NCBI RefSeq assembly: GCF_937616625.2
Contig: NC_065573.1
Location: 21,281,001 to 21,345,000, forward strand
DNA length: 64,000 nt
Direction of reading: 5' to 3'
Source: Mercurialis annua
Lineage: Eukaryota > Streptophyta > Magnoliopsida > Malpighiales > Euphorbiaceae
In this document: positions 10,293 to 22,942 of the stretch, piece after piece
How positions within the stretch are numbered: position 1 is the first letter of the stretch
How the letters are laid out: every line of letters begins with the position of its first letter
Position numbers and translations under genes: made by a program
The notes under the pieces: generated by a model
Seen by the model: only the letters and a program-made list of their open reading frames with translations
The model's database searches: none
Told to the model about the DNA's origin: nothing

Positions 10293-13200
10293 ATGTCTCA
10301 AACGGGAAAATTGATGCCGAATCTAGATCAGCAAACCACTAAGATGCTTAATCTCACAGTTCTTCAAAGAGTTGATCCTTTTATTGAACAGATTTTGATT
10401 ACTGCTGCTCATGTTACTTTTTACGAGTTTAATATCGATAGTAATCAATGGGTGCGCTATCTGATTTTGATTTGTTTTTTGATTTCGTTCTCCTGTTTTG
10501 TTATCGTAATTTTGTGTATTTAATTTGATTTTGCAGAGTCGAAAGGATGTTGAAGGATCCTTATTCGTTGTCAAGAGGTTTCGACTATTTGTTATTTGAT
10601 TTGATTTAAGACAATGTTTAGTATATTATTTTGAATTTATTATTTTGTATCAATAGTTTATGTTTATAATTAACTGACTATCAATGTTGCTTCCCTTGCT
10701 GACAATAGGAATACTCAGCCTCGGTTTCAGTTCATTGTAATGAATCGGCGAAATACAGGTTTAGATTTTGATGTTTATTCATGTACTGTAGGCTTGTAGC
10801 TTAAGCAATGTCAGATATATGTAGATATTTATTTCTGGTGTTGGAGTTGCTGAAATGTTTTATAATCTTATTTTTGTATGAATAGAAAACCTGGTAGAGA
10901 ATTTATTGGGAGATTTCGAGTACGAAGTTCAAATTCCATATTTATTATATCGAAATGCAGCCCAAGAAGTTAATGGTATTTGGTTTTATAATTCTCGCGA
11001 ATGTGAAGAAGTTGCCAATCTCTTTTCTAGGTAAGGTTTTACTTCTTATCAATGTATCCTGGCTGATTTAGATGTTATTTTGAATTTAAATTTTCTGAAT
11101 GCTTAATGGATAGTTAAGAGGTAGAAGTGAAAGAGATGAAGTGACTGACTGTAATGCAAGTTATGTTTCCAAAAAGATGAGAAAATTGGGATAAATTGGG
11201 AAATTATGTAGCAAGATTTTGAAGTTAAATGTCATGATTTTAGAACTTTAGGAAGCCGTGTTTTTCTTGAATTGTTAATATGCCCTAGCTGTGGAAATAG
11301 ATAGTATTGTACGCTTCAGCTGAAATATGGTGGCACACTTGGATGTAATTGAATTGGTTCATGAAATTTGTTACGGAGTGATGATGAGGAATGCAAACGG
11401 GGAACTTTGAGACTTAAGTTTTAGAGAGTTTCTTTTTTCTCTTTTCAGCCTCTCTTTCTAAGGAAGTTTTAGAGAGTGGTCAAGAAACCATGGTGTCTTT
11501 GCATTTGTATGAGGTGTTTGGAATTAGTGGTAACTGTTTGATACTATTCTTTTACAGGATAATTAATGCATACTCAAAGGTTCCCCCAAAATCTAAGGTA
11601 TCCTCGAGCAAAAGGTAATATTTCTTTCAAAAGTATTCAGAGCAACATTAGGTACCTAAATAAGGTCAATGCTGATAGCATATGACCTGGCTGCTCATAT
11701 AAAAGTGCTGTTTCTGCCATTCTCAAAACAAATTAGCATTTAAAAAGAAGAATTGGATGCTAAATTGCTCTAGAATATAGTGCAGATAATAGTTTAAAAT
11801 CCGTAGAGAAGTATCATATGATTGTGAAATTCGGATCTTTTTCTGTATTTTGTCATTTGCCAGTTTAATATTCATATATTGTGCAGAAGGAGTCCAAAAT
11901 GCTAATTAAACTATTTAATTAACTACTCCTGCTTTATTTCTTCTTTAGAAGTTGGTGGTCATGTTTCCTTTAAGACTGTTTAGCTGGGATACCATCCTCT
12001 GGTGTTTAGATGTCTATGATTAACATTTTTTTATCACAAGTTCATTGATCTAAAGGTGGAATTATTGAGATATTTATATGTTCATCTTGGGAAGTTCAAT
12101 TTTCCATTGAGCAAACTGTCATTTATGTGGTTGAACGTTGTTATTTGTTACTCAAACTGGGTTGCATTGCAGTGAATTTGAGGAGCTCGAAGCAGTTCCA
12201 AGCATGTCGGTGATTGAAGGCCCCTTAGAGCCTCCATCAACTGCATCTGTTGCCACTGATGGTCGTGAAGATTCTTCATTTGAGGGTTTCTTTACAGTAT
12301 GTGCCTTAAAACTGTCATATGTTCTATCGAGATTGTTAACTATGTGTTGCTGAAATGATTAATTTGTGCTTTTACTGTCTAACTTCCTATGCCAATTCTG
12401 CTGTCCTTTTCAGTACACCAGGTAGTAAATTAAGTTCATACATGTATGTTTTAGTGGAAACTATTAATCATATGTTGAAAGATGCAGACACCATACTATC
12501 TGTTACTTTTAGTTTCTTTAATTATCAGTGTCTATATTATATTATTACTAGAGATAATTAATAATATACAGTACTTTTACCATTATTACCATGACTATTA
12601 TACCAAATTCTCCATACATAACATGCACTTTCCATCACAGCACATTTACTTTTAAGTCCTTTATTCTAGTGGCCCTGGGACGTTTCACCAAATTTCATTG
12701 TTCTTATGTAGATGCGAGAACAAACATGCAAATTTTTAGTATATCCTGCTCAGAGTTTGCTATAGATGCTATTCAAATGGAACACGATATGCCTACTAGT
12801 TGTAGGAATATTGTTGATAATAACTCTTAATTTAAGATTATTAGACAGCTTCCTTTCTTTAATAGAGAAAAATAAAGTACAAAAGGCAGTGGTTTGGACT
12901 TTGAATAGCTAGCTTATTTAATTCACAAGCGAAGCAAGATTGTTACTCCCTCGGTCCCTCCGTCACCTTTTATTTGTCACTTTTTACGCTTTTTGATGTT
13001 TAAAAAAGAACGTCACTTTTGTATAATTAGCACATATTTTCTTTTTTTAACCCTTAATGTTAATGAATTTGCTAGATAGATTAATGTGTAAAATTAATGA
13101 TGCATTTGACTATATCTTATTTTCAAGCCAAACATAAAGGGTATAAAAGAAAATTTATCTATCACATTTAATGTATTATTAATGTGTGAAAATGAAAAAG

Positions 13201-14631
13201 TGACAAACAAAATGGGATGGAGGGAGTATTAGTTAAAGTTATGAAAAACCAGTTTATGATCTGTATGAAATTGTTTAGGATGTTTATGTTTTGGGGTTGC
13301 AACATGCTAATTTGCATGTTTATGATGCTGTGTTAGTCTTATCATGTTTTCTTTTTTGAACTTTAAACGTTACTGAGTTAATCATGTCCTTGGCCTGAAG
13401 TTATTTCATGCTACTGTTGCAGGCGGCTACAAATCTTGGAAGTAGTGCGTCTAATATAGCAAATTCAAGACAACCCTATCATTCTTCAGCCGCGGTCCCA
13501 TTATCCTCCCATACTCCTAATGTTGTCCCCCCTCCTTTACAAATTCCACAAATACCATCCCTTCCTCTTTCCTCTTTGCCTACTTCAGTAGCCATCCATG
13601 AAATTCCTGATCCCATCAGTAGCGTCAATCGGGTTACTAATCTAGTGAAGCCTTCTTCCTTTTTTACTCCGCCAACATCTTCGTCTCCCTTGATGACTCC
13701 ACCTATCTCATCTTCTCTGCCTACTGCACCGTCACTTCATCCTCCTGTAAACCTGCAACGCCCATATGGTACTCCAATGCTTCAACCCTTTCCACCTCCC
13801 ACCCCACCGCCCTCTCTTACTCCTACTTCTCCTACCACTGTGCCCGTTATTGACAGAGACAAAGTTCGTGATGCACTCGTTTCACTTGTTCAGGTAATTT
13901 CATTTCTGTGTTTTTCTTGTTTTTCAATTTTCGGACTTTTTTCATAAAATACAGCTCTATTTTTTATTTTATGGTATGAGACCATCAATTTATACGTGCT
14001 TTCATCTGTTTTTCAAGTGGCGAAAAAATAATTTTGGCAATGCATTAATTGCTGCATGTCTTTATCATGTTTTCTTGCCTGGATCCAGCTTTACCATTGC
14101 ATGTTGACAGTTGACCATGTTTATATGAATGATTATGCAACATGCTTTTGCAAGTCACCTAATTAGGAATGAGCATTAGTTTTTATAACTGTGGAGCTGT
14201 ATTTTCTGTATCAGAAATGGCTAGTTTTATGCAGGAAGCAGGCTAAATAGAAGCATTGTTTTTTTTTCCGATGAAAATAGAAGCATTGTTTATATCTGAT
14301 GAAAGTTGCAATTTAAGGTATGATTTAAACTATTTGAAAGGAGAAATTAGTGACACTGGCTCAGAAAAGTAATATTATGGCACAAATTTGAAGTTCTCTT
14401 TAAAGTCTCTTACTTAAATTGTTTTAACACATTTATCATGTGAATTGAAATTATTCATTGATACATGCATGGATTTCATATATATTTTTTGTCGTTTTTT
14501 ATTTTCATTGTTTTTGTTCCCTTTCAAATGATAGGAGATCATCCATTGACATTTTGATGTTATTTGTATGTCAGGATGATAGTTTTATAGACATGTTCTA
14601 TCAAACACTGCTGAAGGCGCATCATTCTTGA
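10293..14631 (+). CDS. DCP1: mRNA-decapping enzyme subunit DCP1, 8 exons, 367 aa
   Basis: Exons 10293-10451, 10537-10577, 10709-10758, 10886-11030, 11558-11614, 12173-12296, 13423-13893 and 14575-14631 join in frame with consensus splice sites. DCP1 is the non-catalytic activator of DCP2 in cytoplasmic processing bodies and promotes removal of the mRNA 5' cap. The N-terminal part (about 10-135) is the EVH1-type DCP1 domain, with VDPFIEQILITAAHVTFYEF, FQFIVMNRRNT and GIWFYNSRECEEVANLF. A long Pro/Ser-rich linker follows. The C-terminus, RDKVRDALVSLVQDDSFIDM and the residues after it, is the conserved trimerisation helix. The length of 367 residues fits plant DCP1. The ATG at 10293 is the first ATG in frame with the domain. 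Intron 6 carries a Stowaway MITE. No lesion is seen. Confidence 0.95.
12946..13226. mobile_element. Stowaway-type MITE in DCP1 intron 6
   Basis: The termini ctccctcggtccctcc and ggatggagggag are inverted repeats of the plant CTCCCTCCGT class. They are flanked by TA at 12944-12945 and 13227-13228, the target-site dinucleotide of Tc1/mariner-type Stowaway elements. The element is 281 bp, AT-rich and non-coding. Confidence 0.85.
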
Positions 14632-16127
14632 GGTGATGAAGAGGCATTAGGTTTTTTCCTTTGGAGATGTGAGCAAAGTGCAAAATGTTTGTAATGAGTT
14701 TGGTGTACAGCTCTAGTCCATAAAATAATGGTAAAGTAACTCTTCATAGTAAGCTTGTTAATATTTGTCCAAAAAGTTACCAGGTTTAGAAGAATTTACT
14801 CTGTGGGTTGATTCTGTATCGTGGTCTCTCCCGTGTCAATGGAATGTTGTAATACTAGGATTATAAGTCTTAGATTTTCAGGATGTCATCCCAGTTTTAT
14901 GAGGTTCCACAAAAGTGAAAAGGCTGAGTTTAAATCTTTGTTAGCAAGGCTTGACGAAGAATGTGTTAGAGATCATGTTTTTACTTCCCTTCTTTTTCTT
15001 TATGGATTTGTGTTTTTATAATTGCCTTTTAGATGTATGAGGATGAAACTTTATAGAGTCCGTCATCTGATGCAGTCTAGCACACGATTTTCACTTTTAT
15101 TTTGTTCGCTTTATTAATCTTAAATGTTTGCCTTTATTATCAGTTTTAGTTGTTTGTTCCTTTGAACTGAAAGGAGAAAATTTCCTTGTGAAAGATGCTT
15201 GTTGTAATACTACTGAGCTGAGGGTTTCAGCAATGAATTAATTGAAGAAAAATTAGAAAGAACAAGTTTAAACACTGAAAATAGATCAAGTAATTCTACT
15301 TCAAATGTGATGAATTAGCATTTACCATTTGTAAATTGTAGAATTGTGTGAATCTGGCATGAATTAAGCTTTTGTCCATATTTTGTTTGAATATGGAACG
15401 AAAAGCAAAGGGTGATTAATGATAATAATTTCTAGTTTATTTTTTTGATAATCTGAAAGGGGAGTGTTTATGAGAGTAATTGAACCCATGATAATAATTT
15501 TTAACTTAGGGTGAGTGCGTTCGGTTCAAATTGAATATTGACTTTTTTAGATAGAATCAAATTGATTTTATAAATTTTGTAAATATTTTCAGTCGAATCA
15601 ATTAGTTTGGTTTACTTTTGATATAAAAAATGAGTTGATTGTGCTCCCCAAATCGAGTTGAATCAAATTACAATTTTTTTTATAATATTAAATTAATTTT
15701 TTTTTAAGAAAATCAATGATTTTATTCGATTTTTGCACGTAAGTAATTCTATCGGATATTATTGTACTTTTTATTTTGTTGGGAAATGCAGCTTTTTTAG
15801 ATTGGATGTCACCAATTCCAGAGTTTAATTCAAGCATAATAATTATTTTAGTTCAAAATTTTATTTAAATCTGTCATCCATAAAATTTGAATCTAGAAGA
15901 TGAATTTATAATCTAAGCGTGAGCTTGGATGATTTGGTGCTGTGATTTATTTTTAAATCTGAAAAAGATTAAAATTAAAAAACAAATGGCGTTTTGGCAA
16001 TAATAACAAATATAACATTAATGACGTCTGAACTAGGTGAACTAAGTGAACATTTCTCCAGTAATTAGTAGACCTTACCTTTGTTGCCAGCCCAACCATA
16101 ACACAAGGTCACAAACGTACACAATTG
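14632..16127. other. DCP1 3' region and intergenic spacer
   Basis: The first few hundred bases are likely the DCP1 3' untranslated region, but no unambiguous polyadenylation signal was chosen. The remainder is AT-rich, with no supported exon on either strand. Confidence 0.4.
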
Positions 16128-16881
16128 ATGGCGGCTCTCAGGAGATTCGCCGGAAAAGGCGATACTACATCAATCCCTTCTCTTTTCAGTTCCTGCCGCG
16201 GCATAGCCACCAAGCTCTTCGTCGGAGGTTTTTCTTTTTGCCATTTTTTCTCCGTCTCTCTTATTTTATTTCAATTTTTAGCAAACTTAATCCAAGTGTT
16301 TGTAAAAATGTCTCAACCAAAACTTGCTGCCACTTCACTACTTAGTTGGACTCTTATGTGAATGATGAACTACTCAATTGCTTTACTACAGGACTGTCAT
16401 TTTGCGCGACGGATAAAGGATTAACAGAAGCCTTTTCTCAATATGGTCAAGTAGTTGAAGGTATTTCCATTCATAATAATAATAATAATACCATTGAGCT
16501 ATATTAGAAAAATTTGATCAGCTTAAAAATGATTCTCTATTTTGTTTTGCTTCCCAGCTACAATTATACATGACAGAGTCTCAGACAAATCGAAAGGTTT
16601 CGGGTTTGTTACTTTTGCGTCCGACGATGAAGCCCATAAAGCTCTGACTGAGATGAATGGAAAGGTAAAACTAATTCCTTTTTCGTTTCGAGTTCACTAT
16701 GTTTGATGTAAACTTTAGATTTAGCAAATTATATGCCTGGCAGCCACTGAATGGAAGGGTTATCTATGTGGATTATGCAAAGCCTAGTCGAACTAGTTTT
16801 GCTCGTGAAATGCCCATTGCCAGAGGACCTCCTGAACCATCCGAAATAATCAAAGAATCCCCGCCAGCGAATATCAGTTAA
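16128..16881 (+). CDS. Small organelle-type RRM RNA-binding protein, 4 exons, 137 aa
   Basis: Exons 16128-16227, 16392-16460, 16558-16664 and 16744-16881 join in frame. The first 28 residues are Arg/Ser-rich with no acidic residue except Asp12, and they end in SSCRGIATKL, resembling a mitochondrial or plastid presequence. A single RRM spans about 29-107, with RNP2 LFVGGLSF (30-37) and RNP1 KGFGFVTF (69-76), both intact. A short Pro-rich tail without a glycine-rich region ends the protein. The closest recalled group is the small plant organelle RRM (ORRM-type) and glycine-rich mitochondrial RNA-binding proteins, some of which assist C-to-U editing. Which member it is cannot be decided here. 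The ATG at 16128 begins the presequence. Confidence 0.88.
16478..16493. repeat. (ATA)n microsatellite in an RRM-gene intron
   Basis: Short run of aat/ata trinucleotides inside intron 2 of the RRM gene. Confidence 0.7.
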
Positions 16882-17689
16882 AGGTGGTCTATTAATCTTG
16901 TTATCATGAAAATTGATTAATTTGATCGCGTCTTTTGCGCCAGAATTCCCAAGTGGATATCAGTATTCCTTATAGTTAGATATAGATAGTGGCTTTAGAC
17001 TTTAGGTATCGGTTATTCAAGTCATCTTTCTATACTAAAATGGAGTGCACATAGTCGAAGCTCATGTCATGTATTTTGACCTGATTTTTACATGTTTTAC
17101 GGACAACATTGCATATGAATGATTTATGAATAATTTTCGCTTCCTAGCATTTTGGGTTCTTGGACTTGGAACATTGATTATGAGGTCTTTGACGCTTTAC
17201 TAAGTCAACTAGCAGCATAACCACTCCGAGTTCAGTGCTTATGTAGCCAAAATTAATTTAGTGTTTTTTTCGAGTTGTGAAGCGGCTTAACTGATGTTGC
17301 ACAACAACATATACCGCCTGAGTACCCAACTGGCCCGGCCTGCTTAGTCTGGACTTAGACACTTATTTTTCCATCAACTTCGGCCAAAGTCCACTTCTCA
17401 CATGCGGTCTTGAGTTTTTATTTTTAAATGAAATATTATGTAGCACCAAAAGAACTCGATCCGAGTCTTTTTAAATTCATTTCGTAGACCGAGCATGAAT
17501 AATACATATTTGTCCGACTTCGACTGTGATTGGACTTGTATATAAAAGAGTCCGATCCAGTTGAGTCCAGTTTGAATCTGTCCAAACCCAAAGCTCATGC
17601 ACAAATGATAGCATATCTTAGGAATTCTGTAGTAGTTTTTTTTAGTTAAAGGTAGAACTACTCTAGATTAGGTGTTAGTAATGTTTTGA

Positions 17690-18500
17690 AAACTTGCCCG
17701 GACCGTTCGGTCGGACTGGGTTAATTAGAAACCGGTTAGGTGTCCGGTCCGGTTTGGTGTTAAAATCAACAAAACAAAAAACCGGTCAAAAACCAGATTG
17801 AACGGTAAAATTCGGTTTTTAACCAAAATCAGTAAAATCTGGTTTTTGAAAATCTCAGCAATATTGATACTCATTTGCTCTATTATGGCTACACCCATGT
17901 GAATTTACCTCATATTTTCACTCTCTCACACACCCTCTTTCATACACACGATAACACATTTTCTTTCTCACACCTTTTCTTACACAGTTTGTTTTGCTAA
18001 AAATATTATTTTATTTATAGATAAAAATTCGACTACAAGAGTCTCAATTCTAACCGTAATAAATGAGTCAAAAATTACAAAATATTAAGATTACTCGATA
18101 ATTGTGCCACCCAAAATATAACTCCACAAAAATTAAATTTAAGAATAAACCTAATCACAGTGGGCAAATTTGCAAATATAAAATTACAACAAAAATAATA
18201 AAAACCTTAATTTTAACTCTCTTTATATTCTCTCTCCGTCTCTCGTATTTTCTACTTCACACACATTTTTTCATACACTATATTTCATTTTCAAATTAAA
18301 CATTAATTATTTTATTTATTTTTTTCACATAATAAATTTATTTATTTTTCTCATTTAAATATATCATCATATATATATATATATATAATTAAATTAATTT
18401 AAAATTATTAAAATTAAAAAATCTGAATTTATTCGGTTGAACCGGCCGAACCATGAAGCCTTTATGGCACCGGTTCGATCTCGGGTCCGGTTTTAAAAAT
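17690..18500. mobile_element. Possible TIR element with CCGG-rich ends
   Basis: The left part (about 17697-17760) and right part (about 18433-18495) both carry ccggacc, cggttc and accggtt words in opposing orientation, with ttttgaaaac at the left and gttttaaaa at the right. The centre is AT-rich and non-coding. Exact ends and a target duplication could not be fixed, so only the symmetric GC-richer ends are well supported. Confidence 0.35.
18369..18387. repeat. (AT)n microsatellite
   Basis: Uninterrupted alternating AT tract. Confidence 0.85.
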
Positions 18501-18524
18501 ATTAAACCTTTTCTTCTTATCAAT

Positions 18525-18662
18525 AGGGTGTAGAAGTCGCTTCCCAAATTGGTTAGTACTAGTTTTAGTACATTTTATCAGCCAAACAACGGGTTGCGGA
18601 GAGTAAGGGTCGAACCCCCAACCTCACGCACGTAGAGCCTTACCAACTAGGCTAAGTGCCGA
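18525..18662 (-). mobile_element. tRNA-derived SINE, minus strand
   Basis: On the minus strand a tRNA-like head reads tagcctagttggtaaggctc (A box), followed by ggttgggggttcgaccctta (B box), then a non-tRNA body. This order and spacing are those of an RNA polymerase III promoter inside a SINE. It abuts a second SINE-like sequence in opposite orientation. Confidence 0.6.
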
Positions 18663-18663
18663 A

Positions 18664-18860
18664 CTAGGTGGTGTGCCTTAGTGGTAGGAGTTTTCCCCAT
18701 GGGATGGAGGTTCTGAATTTAAATCTCCATATCCGCACATTAGGAGATTTAAATTTTTTAAAGGACGCACATGGAGTCCCGGTATTAATATGATGACATT
18801 AAATATCTAACTATTAACACTTGAAAGTCTAGCAGTCGATTATCATCTTTTGTCGCCGAA
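18664..18860 (+). mobile_element. Second SINE-like element, head-to-head with the previous one
   Basis: The head tgccttagtggtaggag resembles an A box, and gatggaggttctgaattt a decayed B box. It belongs to a different family from the ggtataag SINEs found elsewhere here. Confidence 0.45.
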
Positions 18861-19540
18861 AAAAATGGCTATAAGTGTTCAAGTGCATAGCAGTTGAATG
18901 GCAACACGAACAGTAAGATTGGTTGTTGGTACACTGTCACCCACCTACCCAAAAAGAATATGCCCCTCCACTACCTCATGAATTACTCATTCACCTTTCA
19001 TATGAATCAATTCTCAACTCCTTGTAGATGACTGAATATTAGTGTCTATACACCCATCTTACATGTAAAACCTACTTATATATGTTAAAAATAATCCCAC
19101 AATTTTAAAAAATGTAAATATAAATAAATTTATAAGTGTGAAGGTTTAACAACCTATTAACTAGACTAGTTACTAGGTTATAATTGAATATAAACAATTT
19201 TATATGTATGTGGGGTGTTACATTCTCACTTATATAAAATTAATTACTCCCACTAATATTTTTAATAAGACCAATAATATTTTATTGAGTCGAGTCAACT
19301 CGCCAGTTATTCAAAATCGAATCACAAAATATTTGAAATTGACTCAATGTTAATCGAGTTGAGTATGAGTATCAAGATATTCGCTCAACAAACCCGCAGG
19401 TCTAATCCAGTTTGGATTTTTTTTCATCTCTTATAATTACACATTTCATAAATGATATTCTTTTCTTTTAATGCTAAATTTTTTTTTTAATATATAATAG
19501 AGTTAAGTTGAGTTGAGTTTAAATCTTATTTATTCTACAA

Positions 19541-19690
19541 AGCTCCAACTCCTAAATTAATATACAATCGAGTTCGAGTCGAATTTTAAACTTCAAATTT
19601 AAATAGAAAATTGAGGCGAGCTCCTAAACTAATATCCAATCGAGTCAAGTTTTGAAATTCAAATTTAAATTTAAAGTCGAGGCGAGCTAG
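19541..19690. repeat. Imperfect tandem duplication of about 70 bp
   Basis: Two copies share the order ctcctaaa.taatat.caatcg, agt..agttttgaa.tt and caaatttaaat, and end in gaggcgagct. The surrounding 19260-19740 is rich in gagtcgagt-like words. No gene is visible. Confidence 0.5.
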
Positions 19691-20162
19691 TAGTTGAAAG
19701 TATTTTGATTCAACTAGGTATTAAAATTTCAAAATTCTGAGCAGTACTCATGTTACCCTTTAGGAAACAAAATAATCACTTACTTACAAGTTACAACTTC
19801 GTTTCTTGGAAAGCAAAATATACCTTTTCTGTTAAAATAGTTGTGCACAAAGGTTATTCTTCTTGTCCTTTTAGGACACACCAAAGAATGGAAGATAAAT
19901 GCTGATCCTAACTAGTAGAATAATTATACAACGCAACGGTTGCGCCACGTTATTCGTACGATAAATTAATGAGGCGTTAGCCATAGCAAATATTTAATGA
20001 TAAAAAATAAAAAGTAAATAAAAATTCCCTATCGTAAATGATTATTGGCTTGTTGTAAAAATGGCGTGACATATCTGTTATGTGGAATAAACACTCTAAC
20101 TAGTAACTCTCACATTTTTTATGCATAAAATTAGAGATTTTTTAGCCTCGTGAATCAACAAC

Positions 20163-20208
20163 CATTTTATTAGTTGCATCACAATCACAATCACAATCAC
20201 AATCACAT
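20163..20208. repeat. (CACAAT)n minisatellite
   Basis: Four to five consecutive copies of the hexamer cacaat. Confidence 0.85.
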
Positions 20209-20402
20209 GTTAGTCTGCTTTATCACACGTACCCTTTCCTTGTAGTATTTGCTATTTCTAACCTCAAACTTGTACGATCCCTTTCATGCTTAACCTAATT
20301 CTTACGATATAGATAAGAGGTGTGCAAAAACTCATTCGAAAACATTTGGTTTATTTTGAGTTTGATAATTAAAGACTAATTAAATCTACTGATTTGGACC
20401 AA

Positions 20403-20510
20403 CGAGCTGTAATTCAAATGGTATAAGTGTTGAACACAAAGTGTTAAGGTCGTGTGTTCATTTCCTCCCACAAGCACTGCCTCTCTCCCCAATATATATA
20501 AAAAAACTAT
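20403..20510 (+). mobile_element. tRNA-derived SINE (ggtataag family)
   Basis: cgagctgtaattcaaatggt and the following ataagtgttga form the tRNA-like head with A box. aggtcgtgtgttcatttcct is the B-box region. cacaagcactgcctctctcc and an AT/A-rich tail follow. Confidence 0.65.
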
Positions 20511-21015
20511 TGATTTGGTTAATTTGAAATCTTTCAAATTTCTATTGAATTAATCATTTCAACCGAATACGTATTTTGACGTACTGGAGTAACAAGTAAC
20601 CGATAAATCTATAAATTTTTTTATTAGTAAATTAATATCAAAATTATAACTTTTAAAACTTATTGATTCAACAAATACTAGGAGGTATCTAATATCATTG
20701 ATTCATTAAAATTATCGAATTCGACAATAAAAGAGAAAACACTATCTAATAAATTATTTATTCAATTAAAGTCTCTCTAAAGTTTAAGGCTTATACATAT
20801 AGAAAAAATAATATAACGCTAGTTCTATATTAGAAATAAACCATAGACAATACTAAAAAATACATATATCAATTAAAAATATTAAAAGAATTTTGAACAA
20901 GACGAACAAATTTGGCCCAAAACTGATATAAAGCTCATTAGCAAAGATAATGAGTTTTATTTGTTGGTTCAATTTCTCTCAAATTAAATTTAAAATTTAC
21001 CTAATATTCTATTAG

Positions 21016-21110
21016 AAGTCAAATGGTATAAGAATTATGCAGCCGTATGTTAGGCTGTGTATTCAATTTCTGCTACAAGCGCTTCCCCTCTTTATTTATA
21101 TATATAAAAT
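21016..21110 (+). mobile_element. tRNA-derived SINE fragment (ggtataag family)
   Basis: Shares gtcaaatggtataag, ggctgtgtattcaatttc and tacaagcgcttcccctcttt with the copies at 20403 and 56433. The 5' end is shortened or diverged. Confidence 0.55.
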
Positions 21111-22253
21111 CTCTGTTTTTTTCATAAATTTCAAATATATATCACATTTCCAATCTAGTATTCTGCTCTATCATTGTTTTTAAGTGGCTGTGTTTTCTTG
21201 GTAGACCCCTATTTGCTTGCATTGTTTGAATTGCGAGTTGGTAAGAGTTGACAATTCTCATTCCATGTTTGAAAAACAAAAATATATATGGTGGATTGAG
21301 AAAAAATGCATTCTAAGTTTTATTTCATTGACTATTTTATTTTTTATACTTTTTATTTTGTTAAATTGAATAAAAAATTGAGTATTTAAATTTATATATA
21401 AATTTAATAAATTGATTTTTTTTAAAGAACAAGCTGCATTAAAAAGCCCAAAATAATATTTATTTATTATATGAATGATTGTTCTAGCTAATTGAAATTT
21501 TCTTATTTATTAGTATTTATTATAAATTATTTTTGTAATTGAATTTTTATCATTAGTGTGAATTAATTATGAGTTAACATTTTATGAAAAAACATTATAT
21601 TATTATAAATATTCTTTCAAACTTAATAATTCTTCTAAATTTAATTAAAGATATTTTTATAATGTTCGCTTTATAATATTTAACTAAGTCAAACTTTATT
21701 TTACTTCTCTTTCAAATATGGAAGAATTAAGAGAAATCCAACCCTTATTTCACTTCAACTGACTTTCACCAAACACCTTTTCAGATTCTAAAAGTCTACA
21801 TGTTTTAATTCCAAAGTGCAAATGTTGTTTTGAGTTTAGTGATAAACCGTGTTCATATATGCAACTATTTTAAATTTAAAATAAGACTTATACAAAACAC
21901 TTACACAACTCGAATAAAAATTAATCTAAATATAAAAAACTTAAAAATCCTTTCTCATAATTAAAATTGTGATATAAGAGTTTAACATATTCTAAGATTT
22001 ATGTATTTTTTTTTATTTCGTCTTTAGGTGTTTTTATTTTTTTATTTAATCTCTATATTTCCGAAAACAATTTTTTGAAATCATTTTGTTTCTTACTCAT
22101 TTTTTATACTTTCAAAATATTCTTAGTTGATTTTTGACACTTTGACATTTTTATTACCAAAAATACTTTATAAAACTGTTTTTGAAAGTATAAGGATCAA
22201 ATAAATAAAATTAAGGACGAAATAAAAAATATGAAAAAATCTTAGGATATATG
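21111..22253. other. Gene-free AT-rich stretch
   Basis: No supported gene or complete element was seen in this very AT-rich interval. Confidence 0.45.
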
Positions 22254-22269
22254 CCTGGTTCTGCCACTG
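22254..22269. mobile_element. Orphan hAT-type terminal repeat
   Basis: cctggttctgccactg differs by one base from the terminal sequence of the hAT remnant at 47546-47561. No partner end or transposase was found nearby. Confidence 0.4.
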
Positions 22270-22477
22270 CTAGACCGGTTAGAATTTGTAATAAATTCAA
22301 CCTAGGTAAAAAGTTATGCAATGCTCCCTCCTATCCACAATATCTATCACATTCAACTTTTTTTTTCATAATAATTGTCGTTTTAATAAAAAAAAATTAT
22401 AAATCAAGATATATTTTTTTATTTTAATTTATGTGAAATATTCAAATATAATAAATATTATGGACTGTATTATTATA

Positions 22478-22777
22478 AGCTCAATTGCTTCAAAAATCAC
22501 CAACTTTCGCGTGTTATTGGTATTTGACACGAACTTTTAATTTTGGCATATAAATATACAAACTATCAATTTTTTTTGCATATATAACATGGGCACCATT
22601 TTTGACATAAAACGACACCGTTTTTGACCTAAAACGGCACCGTTTTCCACCTAAAACGGAAACTTGGTCATATATGTAAAAAATTGATAGTTCATGTATT
22701 TATATGTCAAAATTAAAAGTTCGTATCAAATAATAAAAACACGTTAAAGTTGGTGATTTTTTAAGCATTTAAACCAT
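22478..22777. mobile_element. MULE-type MITE, 300 bp
   Basis: The left end agctcaattgcttcaaaaat leads into caccaactt, mirrored at the right by aagttggtgattttttaagc and atttaaacc. The centre holds tandem aaaacg.caccgtttt blocks. Perfect 9-bp flanking repeats attattata are at 22469-22477 and 22778-22786. Non-coding. Confidence 0.87.
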
Positions 22778-22942
22778 TATTATATATGCTTGTTACATGT
22801 TTGATTATAGATACAAAATCAATGAGAAGTAAAATTTTTACATTTTGTTTGAATTAAAAGTTTGACCTTATGAGGAATATTCTAATGATATTAAACTTTC
22901 TTTTATGTCTTTTTCGAAAATTGATTAATTATTTATTTTATT

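Noticed and set aside
16046..16345. 99-aa plus-strand frame
   Set aside because: Overlaps exon 1 of the RRM gene in another frame and reads through its donor site.
17290..17400. Gene-like GC-richer patch downstream of the RRM gene
   Set aside because: No open frame of useful length or splice pattern. Left as spacer.
18603..18660. tRNA gene on the minus strand
   Set aside because: A and B boxes are present, but the cloverleaf stems do not close and a long non-tRNA body follows. Called as a SINE.
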